Below the pieces are notes generated by a model. The model saw nothing but the letters and a program-made list of their open reading frames with translations. It did no database searches and was not told the DNA's origin. Below are positions 38,713-48,628 of a stretch of 64,000 bases of DNA, piece after piece (the first letter of the stretch is position 1; every line of letters begins with the position of its first letter). The DNA is from Actinomycetota bacterium (GTDB lineage: Bacteria > Actinomycetota > Acidimicrobiia > Acidimicrobiales > Ilumatobacteraceae), in contig VFYV01000002.1 of the NCBI GenBank assembly GCA_016871395.1, positions 84,669-148,668 of the forward strand, read 5' to 3'. The position numbers and the translations under genes were made by a program.

Positions 38713-40166
38713 CGGATGTTTCGAAACAGGGCAGTGATCAGAACCGCCGCCACGACCGTGGCGAGCGGATCGACCATGGTTCGAAAGCGAGCCTGCTCGC
38801 CCAGTTCGGCCACGGCACCCACGACGACGGAGAACGCGATCGTGAACGACGTCGCCACGAATGTCACGTCATTGGTGGTCAGTGCTCGACGACGCGACCG
38901 GCGCACCAACACACGCACCCCGGCCATGATCGACAGCGAGTACAGCAGGATGAGCGACAATCCGAAGTCGACCGGAGCCTCCAGTTGTCCATAGATCGGT
39001 GTCCCCCACCCGTACGTGGACAGGACGCCACCCATGTCGAGGCGTGCAATGGAAAATGTGGTGTCCAAGAACCTCATCACGATCGAATCGCTCTCCGAGG
39101 GATAAGTCGCGACGGCGAAGGTCGCTCGCAACGACCACATGCGCCCCTCCAACCACACCTCGGGATGCTCGCGAATCACTGCCATCGCGTCGTCGCCGGC
39201 CATCGAGAAGATGGGAAGGAAGCACTCGTAGTTGAAGTTCGGGCTCCACCGATCGGTCGTTCGCGTGGCCTCGGAGAGGGACCGATGATCGTGCTCCGGT
39301 TCGCAGGGCGGCATCGCGTCGGCGTACAGCTCGTAATTGCCGAAGGGTCCGATCATGGCGATCTCGGAAACGTCGCCGTCGGCGTACATCTTCTCGAGGT
39401 CCTCTCGTGGCAACACCGGAATCACCGCGCGTTGCAGATTCATACCGAACCAACTCGACAGGGTGGCCTCTCCGACGAGGAATTGGTTCTTGACCATCCA
39501 GCCCCCGACCACCAGCACCGGCACGGCCAGCGCAGCCAGCGTCGTGCGGCGATCAATGTGCCGACGCACCAACCACAGGCCGAGCACGATCAGCGCGAGG
39601 GCCCAGATCGGGTGGTAAAGGCTTCGGGTCATGGTCGTCGCGGTCACGAGCACCGCCAACATGAACACACCGCGTCGGGAATTCGGCATCGAAGTGAGGC
39701 GCGACAACGTCACCGCGACAGCCAACAAGAGAACCCCGACGGCCAACTCGTAGGTGGGCTCGAAGACCCCCTTCAACACCTCCGGGTTGGTAGTGGCGAT
39801 CACGGCCACCACCACCGCCCACCGACGTGACAGACCGAGCGATTCCCCGAGTTCGGCGGCCAGGGCGGCACCGATCAGACCGATGAGGGCCATCAGCAAT
39901 TGCAGCGTCGCCGAGTCTCCGATCGGCGACAACCACGCCATGCCGCCGATGAGGAGGTTCCACAACGGTGGCTGTACGTGCAAGTTCCACACACTGCGCA
40001 AAGGATCGGTCGACAACACGTCCCAGGGGATCAGTTGCCATCCGTAACTCAGATAGCGCGCGTCGAATCGCTGACCGGTGAGACTCACGGCGACGTACAC
40101 GACCGCCCACACAGCAGCCGCTTTCGTCCCACCCCGACTCCAGAGAGTTTCGAGGAACCTTTTCAT
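38682..40166 (-). CDS. Multi-pass membrane protein, glycosyltransferase 39-like
   Basis: MKRFLETLW...FDARYLSYGWQLIPWDVLSTDPLRSVWNLHVQPPLWNLLIGGMAWL resembles PMT/GT39-type lumenal loop; multiple TM helices. Confidence 0.65.
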   Translation of the reverse strand: MKRFLETLWSRGGTKAAAVWAVVYVAVSLTGQRFDARYLSYGWQLIPWDVLSTDPLRSVWNLHVQPPLWNLLIGGMAWLSPIGDSATLQLLMALIGLIGAALAAELGESLGLSRRWAVVVAVIATTNPEVLKGVFEPTYELAVGVLLLAVAVTLSRLTSMPNSRRGVFMLAVLVTATTMTRSLYHPIWALALIVLGLWLVRRHIDRRTTLAALAVPVLVVGGWMVKNQFLVGEATLSSWFGMNLQRAVIPVLPREDLEKMYADGDVSEIAMIGPFGNYELYADAMPPCEPEHDHRSLSEATRTTDRWSPNFNYECFLPIFSMAGDDAMAVIREHPEVWLEGRMWSLRATFAVATYPSESDSIVMRFLDTTFSIARLDMGGVLSTYGWGTPIYGQLEAPVDFGLSLILLYSLSIMAGVRVLVRRSRRRALTTNDVTFVATSFTIAFSVVVGAVAELGEQARFRTMVDPLATVVAAVLITALFRNIRQRQASSVGR

Positions 40167-42253
40167 CGCTGCATCGCCCGGCGAATGACCACGTCGATGA
40201 AGTCGACCAGTTCGGGAGCGTGTTTCAAATCGATGTGTGCCCCGTCGGGTCGCATCAGGGGCTCGAACTGTCCTCCCGCATGAGCCTTCACGGCATCGCC
40301 GAATTCGACCACGCTCACGCGTGAATCCCGGGCCGCGTACTCTCGGATCAACTCGTTGTACCGGTCGGTGCGGGTCGGATCGGACTCGGCGAATGGGGGT
40401 TGTCCGGTCTCGCCGGCGATGTAGGGCGGGTTCACATCGGGGACCGTGAACCAGACCACGGACGAATCGGGACCCGCCACCGAGCTCACGAAATCGGCGA
40501 ACTCGGCGAGCAACCATGCGTCGAACGCCGGTGTCCCGATGTGCGACCAATCATCGTCGCCGGGCAGCACACGGTCGCTCAGGTCCGCGGTTCCGCCGAC
40601 GATGACCACGACGTTGGGGCGAAACTTCATCGCGATGGCCGGCAGCGCGTCGCGCCACGCCGTGCACCCCGGACGTTCGGGGACGTCGAGACCGAGATAG
40701 CGAATGCGCGTATTCTCCCCGATTCCGCAACCTACGCCCGGCGACGGCACCAACTCGACACCGTTGAGGGATTCCCATTCGTCCAAGCCCGATGCCAACA
40801 CCCATGCTTGGGAATCGCCGACCATCAACACCCTCGCGGGAAGTTCGGGATCGTTCGCGGCCGTGTTCGGGGCGTCGGCGGGAACCAAGGTCAATGCCGC
40901 CAGCGCATCCCGCTGCAGTTCGAGGGCTTGCTCGTTCAACGAGGTCAACACGTTCTCCGATCGCTCGGATCGACGACCATCACCGACGAAGGCCACGATG
41001 GCGCCAGCCACCGCCATCAGCCCGAGCCATGCGTACAGACGACGACCCACCCACAGGCGACGCCTTCGCACCGGATTCTCGAGGCCGTAGTAAAGAGCCG
41101 CCACGATGACGAAGGTCGAGCCGGCCTTCAACACGAACATCCAGAAATGATCGACCGTCACCCAATCGGTGAAGGGGACGCGTAGACGGGGAAAATCCGG
41201 ATCGACGTTCTGGGATTCCCAGAACATGAACACCGGCCAATGCACGAGGTAGGTGGTGTAGGTGACCTGACCGAGCCAGGCCAACGGCTTCCACGACAAG
41301 AATCTCGTCGATCCCTCACTCGTGTGAGCCCAGGCGATGATCGCCAGGGTCAGCAACCCGTTCAGGAACACCACCGTCGGGAAAAAGTGGCCGCCGAAGC
41401 GATTCCATGCCCCGAACGTGAACCACACGATGTAGGCACCCAAGACCATGGGCCAGCCAAGCGTTCGCATGACCGGACGCCGCAATGCCTCCACGATCAC
41501 GGGGACTCTCGCCCAAACCGCCCACAGCACGGCAAAAGACGCCCCCATCAAGAACTCGCCGACTCGAACCTCGGTGGCGTAATAGGCACACGATCGCCCG
41601 GTGCAGGCGGCGTCCAGACCCGGTAATCGCGACCAAACGGGTGAATTGCCCTCGTAGAAAGCGCCGAGCGCGATCGCACCGAGGGCCAGCGTCGACAACA
41701 CCCCGAAGGTGATCCACACGGTGCTTCGAGTGCGTGAGCGACGCATCAGCAACAACATCACGACCGGGAAGACCAAGTACACCTGCTCTTCGAGCGACAG
41801 ACTCCACAGGTGTTGAACCGGATTACCCAAGCCGAAGAGGCTTGCGTAGTCCTTGCCCGCCGACTGCAAGTAGATGTTCTCGTAGTAAGAAAGGCCCCCG
41901 AACCATTCCCACGGATTCAGATAGCGACCCGCTCCGGCGAACACCGTCCACACCACGACCACGGCCAGTAAAACTGTGAACGAGGCCGGGAAGAGTCGAC
42001 GTACCCGCCGGTCGTAGAACGTGCGCAACGAGATGGTTCCGCTTCCACCCCACTCGGCGACCATCAGTCGCGTGATCAAAAAACCCGACAAAGTAAAGAA
42101 CATCGAGACGGTCAGTTCACCCCCGGTCATCCAGGTGACGCTGTGGTGATACAGCAGCACGATGGTGACGGCGAACCCGCGAATCCCGTCGAGAGCGGGC
42201 AGATGTCCGAGCTTGGTGTCCACCGGGGACTCGACGACAACGGATCCGGACAT
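40163..42253 (-). CDS. OafA/YrhL-type membrane acyltransferase with C-terminal SGNH domain
   Basis: LDGIRGFAVTIVLLYHHSVTWMTGGELTVSMFFTLSGFLITRLM; C-term VLMVGDSQAWVLASGL. Confidence 0.9.
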   Translation of the reverse strand: MSGSVVVESPVDTKLGHLPALDGIRGFAVTIVLLYHHSVTWMTGGELTVSMFFTLSGFLITRLMVAEWGGSGTISLRTFYDRRVRRLFPASFTVLLAVVVVWTVFAGAGRYLNPWEWFGGLSYYENIYLQSAGKDYASLFGLGNPVQHLWSLSLEEQVYLVFPVVMLLLMRRSRTRSTVWITFGVLSTLALGAIALGAFYEGNSPVWSRLPGLDAACTGRSCAYYATEVRVGEFLMGASFAVLWAVWARVPVIVEALRRPVMRTLGWPMVLGAYIVWFTFGAWNRFGGHFFPTVVFLNGLLTLAIIAWAHTSEGSTRFLSWKPLAWLGQVTYTTYLVHWPVFMFWESQNVDPDFPRLRVPFTDWVTVDHFWMFVLKAGSTFVIVAALYYGLENPVRRRRLWVGRRLYAWLGLMAVAGAIVAFVGDGRRSERSENVLTSLNEQALELQRDALAALTLVPADAPNTAANDPELPARVLMVGDSQAWVLASGLDEWESLNGVELVPSPGVGCGIGENTRIRYLGLDVPERPGCTAWRDALPAIAMKFRPNVVVIVGGTADLSDRVLPGDDDWSHIGTPAFDAWLLAEFADFVSSVAGPDSSVVWFTVPDVNPPYIAGETGQPPFAESDPTRTDRYNELIREYAARDSRVSVVEFGDAVKAHAGGQFEPLMRPDGAHIDLKHAPELVDFIDVVIRRAMQR

Positions 42254-42297
42254 GCCCGACGAACACTATTCCAACACCTCGCGACAGAGGGCGAGGG

Positions 42298-43044
42298 TCA
42301 CTCCACCAATCGCAACCCCGTGGGTGCGATGGAGGGCTCGGCCTGAGGGAGATCGACCACGAACTCGGTGCGATGCGCGGGGAACACGTGCTCACTCAAC
42401 AAAACCGGCCTCCCGTCGATGTCGGTGGTGGTTCGCCGGCATCGAAGTACCGGCGAACCCGCCGGAACACCCAGCAAACGCGCGTCGTCACCCGATGCGG
42501 CATCGGCACCAATGGTTTGCGTGGCGCCTTTCAGAGGCACGTCGAGCAACTCGTAGAACGGCGAGCGTTCCACATCCGCGCGGCTGAGATGCTGACCCAG
42601 TTCTGCGCGACACCACACCGTCACGAGAGCGAAGGGTTGACCATCGGCCAAGTTCAGACGCTTCACGCGCAACACGTTGTCGGCACCCAGAAGGGCCTTC
42701 GCGCTTCGGGAGGCCTTCTCGAAGGCGAACTCCAGAATGCGACGCTCGGGTCGGATACCCCCGTCGACCAACTGCGCCTCGATGGTGGCCAAGCGACCGA
42801 GACTCTGACGCAGGGGCGCGGCGGCTACGAACCACCCGAATCCTTGGCGAGCATCGACCAAACCCTCGTCGCGCAACACCTCGAGGGCTCGGCGCACCGT
42901 GACGCGACTGGCGGTGAACTCACGACCAACCTCGTTTTCCGAGGGCAACAACTGTCCCGAGGCGTACACCCCATCGTCGACGCGACGGCGAAGTTCGTCG
43001 GCGATCACGCGGTATCTGATCTCTCTGCTTCCCGTTCCGCTCAC
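42298..43044 (-). CDS. GntR-family regulator with UTRA domain (HutC-like)
   Basis: IRYRVIADELRRRVDDGVYASGQLLPSENEVGREFTASRVTVRRALEVLRDEGLVDARQGFGWFV; C-terminal UTRA-like region; GTG start. Confidence 0.9.
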   Translation of the reverse strand: MSGTGSREIRYRVIADELRRRVDDGVYASGQLLPSENEVGREFTASRVTVRRALEVLRDEGLVDARQGFGWFVAAAPLRQSLGRLATIEAQLVDGGIRPERRILEFAFEKASRSAKALLGADNVLRVKRLNLADGQPFALVTVWCRAELGQHLSRADVERSPFYELLDVPLKGATQTIGADAASGDDARLLGVPAGSPVLRCRRTTTDIDGRPVLLSEHVFPAHRTEFVVDLPQAEPSIAPTGLRLVE

Positions 43045-43064
43045 ACTTGTATTATACTTGTCTC
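43045..43064. promoter_or_regulatory. Divergent leaderless promoter/operator between gntR and aconitase
   Basis: ACTTGTATTATACTTGTCTC: + strand TATACT(43053-43058)-6 nt-GTG; - strand TATAAT(43051-43056)-6 nt-GTG. Confidence 0.7.
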
Positions 43065-45332
43065 GTGAGCCCCGTTTCTGCCGGCACCCCGATCGAACTC
43101 GTCGGTCGCGTCTACCGCACCTTGTCCGAGCGCGTGAGCCGGGGACGCACGCGTCTTGGCCGACCGCTGACCCTGGCCGAGAAAATCTTGATCAACCACC
43201 TCGTCGATCCGGCGACACAGGAGATGGAGCGTGGCGGCTCGTACGCCGACTTCGACCCCGACCGTGTGGCCATGCAGGATGCCACCGCTCAGATGGCTCT
43301 GTTGCAGTTCATGACCGCCGGACTTCCCGAGACCGTCGTACCCACGACCGTTCATTGCGATCACCTCATCTTGGCCAAGGTGGGCGCCAAAATCGATCTT
43401 GGCGTCGCCATCGACGACAACCGTGAGGTCTACGACTTCTTGAAGACCGTGTCGGCCAAATTCGGCATCGGTTTCTGGGGGCCCGGCAGCGGGATCATTC
43501 ACCAAGTCGTGCTCGAGAACTATGCGTTTCCCGGCGGAATGATGATCGGCACCGACAGCCACACCCCCAACGCCGGTGGACTGGGCATGGTCGCCATCGG
43601 CGTCGGCGGCGCCGACGCCGTCGACGTGATGACCGGCTTCCCCTTCAATGTGAAGTGGCCCAAGGTGATCGGTGTCAGGCTCACCGGAACCCTCAGCGGG
43701 TGGTCGGCCCCCAAGGACATCATCCTCGAGGTGGCACGCGTGTTGACCGTCGAAGGTGGCACCGGCGCCATCGTCGAATACTTCGGACCCGGCGCCGACA
43801 GCATCTCGGCCACCGGCAAGGCCACCGTGTGCAACATGGGTGCAGAGATCGGTGCCACCTGCTCGGTGTTCGCCTACGACGCCAACATGAGCGCCTACCT
43901 CGCGGCCACCGGCCGCGCGGCGATCGCGGCCGCCGCCGACGCGGTGGCCGCCGATCTGCGTCCTGATGACGGTGCGATGTACGACCAACTCATCGAGATC
44001 GACCTCGACCAGTTGAAGCCGCTCATCAACGGTCCGCACTCCCCCGACCGCGCCCATCAGGTCGGCTCCGCGGTGGGCGCGGCAGCCCGCGAGAACGGTT
44101 GGCCCCTCGAGGTCTCCGCGGCCCTCATCGGCTCGTGCACCAATTCGTCGTACGAGGACATCACTCGGGCGGCATCGATCGCGCGTCAGGCCGTGACCAA
44201 GGGTTTGAAGGCCAAGTGCGAACTGCTCATCAGCCCGGGGTCGGAGCAGATTCGCGCCACCATCGAACGCGACGGCTTGTTGGCCGACCTCGAAGCCGTC
44301 GGAGCCACCGTGCTTGCCAACGCCTGCGGCCCGTGCATCGGGCAATGGGAACGCTCGAAGGAAGCGACCGCGAAGCCGAACAGCATCGTGAACTCCTTCA
44401 ACCGCAATTTCCCCAAGCGCGCCGACGGCTCGGCCAACACGCTGTCATTCGTGACCTCACCTGACACGGTGATGGCTATCGCGCTGTCTGGTCGCCTGGA
44501 CTTCGACCCCACCGTCGACACCATCACCGCTCCCGATGGTTCGCTGGTGAAACTCGACGCCCCCGTGGGAGAGGTTTTGCCCGCACGCGGCTACGACAAG
44601 GGTTCCAACACCTTCACCGCTCCGCCCGATGACGGGAGCGCGGTCGTGATTGCGATCAGCCCCACCAGCGATCGGCTGCAGTTGCTCGAACCTTTCCCCG
44701 CGTGGGACGGCCGGGACTACCTCGGACTACCCGTCTTGATGAAGGCTCGGGGCAAGTGCACCACCGACCACATCTCGGCGGCCGGCAAGTGGCTGACCTA
44801 TCGCGGCCATCTGGAGAACATCTCGGGCAATCTCTTCATCGGTGCAGTCAACGCGTTCGATGGCGCGGTTGGCGAAGGCAGGGACATCACCGACGGGGCG
44901 CGACGCTCGTACCCCGACATCGCCAAGAATTACAGCCGAGAGGGTATCCGGTGGTGCGCCATCGGTGATCGCAACTACGGCGAGGGCTCGTCTCGTGAGC
45001 ACGCGGCCATGGAGCCGCGTTTCCGCGGAGGTGTGGTGATCTTCGCGCGATCCTTCGCCCGCATCCACGAGACCAACCTGAAAAAGCAGGGCCTCGTACC
45101 GCTCACGTTCGCCGATCCGGACACCTACGAACTCATCGGTGAGGACGACCGCATCAACGTTCTGAATCTTCCCCCGATCCCGGGTCGCAACGTCGCCTGC
45201 CAGATCGTGAAGCCCGACGGCACCACCATCGACTTCGAGGGCGTACACACTTTCAGTCCGCCGCAAGTGGAGTGGTTCAAAGCCGGCTCCGCGCTGAACA
45301 TCGTGCGGGCCAAGGTGGCTGGCAGTCGCTGA
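43065..45332 (+). CDS. Aconitate hydratase, mitochondrial type
   Basis: RPLTLAEKILINHLVDPATQEMERGGSYADFDPDRVAMQDATAQMALLQFMTAGL...PGSGIIHQVVLENYAFPGGMMIGTDSHTPNAGGLGMVAIGVGGADAVDVM. Confidence 0.94.
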   Translation: MSPVSAGTPIELVGRVYRTLSERVSRGRTRLGRPLTLAEKILINHLVDPATQEMERGGSYADFDPDRVAMQDATAQMALLQFMTAGLPETVVPTTVHCDHLILAKVGAKIDLGVAIDDNREVYDFLKTVSAKFGIGFWGPGSGIIHQVVLENYAFPGGMMIGTDSHTPNAGGLGMVAIGVGGADAVDVMTGFPFNVKWPKVIGVRLTGTLSGWSAPKDIILEVARVLTVEGGTGAIVEYFGPGADSISATGKATVCNMGAEIGATCSVFAYDANMSAYLAATGRAAIAAAADAVAADLRPDDGAMYDQLIEIDLDQLKPLINGPHSPDRAHQVGSAVGAAARENGWPLEVSAALIGSCTNSSYEDITRAASIARQAVTKGLKAKCELLISPGSEQIRATIERDGLLADLEAVGATVLANACGPCIGQWERSKEATAKPNSIVNSFNRNFPKRADGSANTLSFVTSPDTVMAIALSGRLDFDPTVDTITAPDGSLVKLDAPVGEVLPARGYDKGSNTFTAPPDDGSAVVIAISPTSDRLQLLEPFPAWDGRDYLGLPVLMKARGKCTTDHISAAGKWLTYRGHLENISGNLFIGAVNAFDGAVGEGRDITDGARRSYPDIAKNYSREGIRWCAIGDRNYGEGSSREHAAMEPRFRGGVVIFARSFARIHETNLKKQGLVPLTFADPDTYELIGEDDRINVLNLPPIPGRNVACQIVKPDGTTIDFEGVHTFSPPQVEWFKAGSALNIVRAKVAGSR

Positions 45333-45333
45333 G

Positions 45334-45999
45334 GTGGACATCGTCGACGGACTCCGTGGCACCGGAGCAGTTCGCTCCTTCACCAACGATCGCGTCGACC
45401 ACTCCACGATCGGTCGAATCCTCGACCTCGCCCGGTTTGCCCCGAGTGGGGGCAACCGTCAGCCGTGGCGTGTAGCCGTCGTCGAGGATCTCAACATCCG
45501 CGATCGACTCGGCGCGGCGATGCAGCCGGTCTGGGACGAATATGTCGCGATGTCGGCCCTGGGTGTCACTCCGTTCTCCGTCGTTCCGCCGGCACCGTAC
45601 GAGATGACGTCGACGACTCCGGGTAACACCCCGAACCTGATGCTGTCCGAGATCGCGTCGATTCCGGTGGTCTTGGCCGTGGCCGCCGACCTGTCGTCGA
45701 TCGCGATGATGGACAAGGACCTCGACCGCGCACCCATCACCGGTGGGGCGTCGGTGTATCCCTTTTGCTGGAGCATCCTGTTGGCGGCTCGGGCCGAGGG
45801 CCTCGGTGGCGTCATCACCACGTTTGCCTCCCGGGCCGAGAAAATCACCGGACCGCTTCTCGGCCTTCCGGAGAATCACGCGCTCGTGGCCACCATTTTC
45901 CTCGGTCATCCGGTGAAGCAGGCCACGAAGTTGTCCCGCGAGCCCGTCACGTCGTTCACCACCATCGATCGTTTCGACGGCCCGACGTTCACGATGTGA
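45334..45999 (+). CDS. Nitroreductase family protein
   Basis: GTGAVRSFTNDRVDHSTIGRILDLARFAPSGGNRQPWRVAVV. Confidence 0.85.
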   Translation: MDIVDGLRGTGAVRSFTNDRVDHSTIGRILDLARFAPSGGNRQPWRVAVVEDLNIRDRLGAAMQPVWDEYVAMSALGVTPFSVVPPAPYEMTSTTPGNTPNLMLSEIASIPVVLAVAADLSSIAMMDKDLDRAPITGGASVYPFCWSILLAARAEGLGGVITTFASRAEKITGPLLGLPENHALVATIFLGHPVKQATKLSREPVTSFTTIDRFDGPTFTM

Positions 46000-46007
46000 C
46001 CGACCGT

Positions 46008-47432
46008 TCAGTCGCCCCCGGGTCGTCGCGTCGTCTCCGACGTCGGGTCGCCCGAGTATCCGGGCGGATAGGAACGACGTAGTTCGTCTTCGTTGGGCGT
46101 GCGTCTCGTGCGAGCTTCGGCAGGCAACAGATCGACGATCGACTTCATGATTCGCTTCGTGTTGCTGTCGGCGGTCTTGCCGCGCAACGTCAATGGCTCT
46201 CCGACGCGCACTCTCACGGTCGGAGGATTGGTGATGTTCAAAAGATTGGGAAGACGCGAGGAGCGAGGCCATACCAACTCGGTGCCCCACAATCCGACGG
46301 GAACCACCGGCACTTTGGCCCGCATGGCCAACGTCGCCGCGCCCCAGCGCCCCCTCAAAACCGGCTCGAAGAAGGCCGGACCCCGCGGTATGGTCCCCTC
46401 GGGCATGATCGCAACCAATTCACCGGCGGACAAGGCCTCGGCCGCCGAGCGCAACGGTTCGTCGCTGCCGGTGCCCCGGTCGACGCGGATACCGCCGAGC
46501 GCGGTGGCCAATTGACCCACCACGGGGGCATCGAAGACTTCTTTCTTGCCGAGGAAACGCACGGGGCGACCGGTTCGGGCCACCGTGACGGCGATGGCGA
46601 TGACGTCGAAGTAGGAACGATGGTTCCCGCAAATGATCGCGGGTCCGTCTGCGGGTATGAGGTCGGAGCCGTCGATGTCGAAATTTGCGAACGGAAGGAA
46701 CTCCGGGCGCGCCAGTTGTAGCAGCAAACGTTGCAACTCCATGTTGATAACCGGAATCTTGGCCACCCCGACCGGAACATCGAAGTGCAACACCGGCCAA
46801 CGACGAGCCGACGCCACTATCACCAGTCGGGGATCCGGATTCACCGCCGTGGGATGTCCCACTGCCGCCAACAATGGCGCGTCGAACACGCTGTCGGAGT
46901 AGGCGTAGGACGAACCAAGATCGACGTCGTTCGCCCGTGCCCATTCGCGCACTGATTCGAGCTTTCCGATGCTCCATACGAAACGACCATCGATGGACCC
47001 GTCATACGTCCCGTCGTCGCGCACGCCGTAACGAGTGGCCACCACATCGTCGAATCCGAGAGCCTTCGCCAGAGGTTCCACGAGATCCGTCGGTGTCGTG
47101 GTCGCCATCACGAGTAGTCGCCCGCTCGAGCGGTGCATCTCGATGGCCTGACGAGCGTACGGGGGGACCAGGGCGAGCAATTTCGGCGCCACGGCCTCGG
47201 CCACGCGACGCACGTCGGCCTGTGATCGTCCCTTGGCCAACGAGGCGGCTTGACGTGCCAACGCCATCGATGGCAACGTCTCGCCGATGCGGTTGAAGAG
47301 TTCGAACAACGCCCTTTCACCGCGAAACGCCGGGCTCACCAATCCGGCCTCGCGCATGGCCTCGGAATAGACCGCTGCGGACGCACCGACGAGCAACGTA
47401 CGGTCGAGATCGAAAAAGGCCGCCGACTTCAC
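46008..47432 (-). CDS. Bifunctional HAD-IB phosphatase / PlsC-type acyltransferase fusion
   Basis: N-term SAAFFDLDRTLLVGASAAVYSEAM; C-term IICGNHRSYFDVIAIAV and IMPEGTIPRGPAFFEPVLRGRWGAATLA. Confidence 0.88.
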   Translation of the reverse strand: MKSAAFFDLDRTLLVGASAAVYSEAMREAGLVSPAFRGERALFELFNRIGETLPSMALARQAASLAKGRSQADVRRVAEAVAPKLLALVPPYARQAIEMHRSSGRLLVMATTTPTDLVEPLAKALGFDDVVATRYGVRDDGTYDGSIDGRFVWSIGKLESVREWARANDVDLGSSYAYSDSVFDAPLLAAVGHPTAVNPDPRLVIVASARRWPVLHFDVPVGVAKIPVINMELQRLLLQLARPEFLPFANFDIDGSDLIPADGPAIICGNHRSYFDVIAIAVTVARTGRPVRFLGKKEVFDAPVVGQLATALGGIRVDRGTGSDEPLRSAAEALSAGELVAIMPEGTIPRGPAFFEPVLRGRWGAATLAMRAKVPVVPVGLWGTELVWPRSSRLPNLLNITNPPTVRVRVGEPLTLRGKTADSNTKRIMKSIVDLLPAEARTRRTPNEDELRRSYPPGYSGDPTSETTRRPGGD

Positions 47433-47489
47433 GGGCGAAACGGTAACGCCGAGCTCATCGCCATGGGATGCCGTAAATCCACGACAGAA

Positions 47490-47606
47490 AACGGGAGAAG
47501 CCCCGCATGGGGATGCGGGGCCTCTCAACCTGAATCCCTACGGTTGGGGGAACCGTTGCTCGGGACCATGTCGCAGGGGTTGGGGGGAACCACCTGACGA
47601 TTTATG
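47490..47606 (-). ncRNA. 6C-family small RNA (two C-loop hairpins plus terminator)
   Basis: Minus strand GGTTCCCCCCAACC and ACGGTTCCCCCAACCGT hairpins, then GCCCCGCATCCCCATGCGGGGC hairpin and ...CCCGTTTT; upstream TTGAAT-N17-CATACT promoter. Confidence 0.82.
47500..47521 (-). terminator. Intrinsic terminator hairpin of the 6C-like RNA
   Basis: GCCCCGCAT-CCCC-ATGCGGGGC: 9-bp stem, 4-nt loop, with CCGTTTT downstream on the minus strand. Confidence 0.75.
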
Positions 47607-47612
47607 TTCTCT

Positions 47613-47641
47613 AGTATGCGCGTGAATTGGTGAGCATTCAA
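47613..47641 (-). promoter_or_regulatory. Promoter of the 6C-like RNA
   Basis: Minus strand -35 TTGAAT (47636-47641), 17-nt spacer, -10 CATACT (47613-47618). Confidence 0.65.
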
Positions 47642-47676
47642 CTCGATAACAGTGATTTCTGCTATCTTTTTTTGAG

Positions 47677-48609
47677 ATGGATGTCCGCCAACTCGCCTCT
47701 CTGGTAGCCATTGCCGATCACGGCTCATTCTCGGCAGCCGCCCGCGCTCAGTTCACGGTGCAGTCGAACATTTCGGCCCACGTGGCCAAGTTGGAGCGAG
47801 ACCTCGGCGCCACCCTGATCGACCGAGCCACGGGCACGCTGACCGACGCGGGCGTGCTGGTGGTGGAGCGGGGAAGACGGATCCTCCGAGAAATGGCCGA
47901 GATCTCGGCCGACATCTCGGCCCTTGACGACGTGGTTTCGGGCGAAACCCGCATCGGAGTGATCGGAACCACCGGGCGCTGGCTGATGCCCCAATTCCTG
48001 ACCGCACTACGCGAGGCCCACCCCAAGGTGCAACCCATCATCTCGGAAGGAGGCACCTCGAGTTTGCTCCCCCGCTTGCTGGCGAGCCAGATCGACGCGG
48101 CCATCGTCCACCTTCCCGTCGACGACAAGGAACTCAGCGTGACCCCCTTGTTCGCCGAGGATTTGGTGCTCTTAGTCCACACCAAACACCCGTGGTCGAC
48201 TTTCCGCACCCTCCCGATCACCCGGTTGGGTGAACATCCGTTGTTGTTGCCGCCTCGGTCGGCGACTTTACGACGAATCATCAACCGCGCCGCCGAGGCG
48301 AACGGGGTCACGTTGTCGGTCCGAGCCGAGATCGATGGTGTGCGCTTGATGGCCTCGTTGGCCTTCGAGGGATTTGGTGCCACCATCGTGCCCGCCACCG
48401 CCATTCCCCGTTGGTTGAAGGGTGATTTCTCCCGCATCGAGGTGCCCGGACTTCCGCGACGCGTCGTGGGTTGGGTGCAACGCAGTCGACCTCGACCGGG
48501 TGCGGCCACGCAGGTCGCCCGCGAATTGGCGGAGTCGCTGATCAGCGACCGCGGAGCGCGTCAGCCCGGTGTGCACGTCGGCGCCGAAGCGTTCCCTCTC
48601 AAGCCCTGA
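47677..48609 (+). CDS. LysR family transcriptional regulator
   Basis: MDVRQLASLVAIADHGSFSAAARAQFTVQSNISAHVAKLERDLGATLIDR. Confidence 0.92.
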   Translation: MDVRQLASLVAIADHGSFSAAARAQFTVQSNISAHVAKLERDLGATLIDRATGTLTDAGVLVVERGRRILREMAEISADISALDDVVSGETRIGVIGTTGRWLMPQFLTALREAHPKVQPIISEGGTSSLLPRLLASQIDAAIVHLPVDDKELSVTPLFAEDLVLLVHTKHPWSTFRTLPITRLGEHPLLLPPRSATLRRIINRAAEANGVTLSVRAEIDGVRLMASLAFEGFGATIVPATAIPRWLKGDFSRIEVPGLPRRVVGWVQRSRPRPGAATQVARELAESLISDRGARQPGVHVGAEAFPLKP

Positions 48610-48628
48610 TGAGGCGTACTCTTTGCCG

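Noticed and set aside
47525-47728. 67-aa minus ORF over the 6C RNA region
   Set aside because: Overlaps structured RNA hairpins and the LysR start; no protein-like features.
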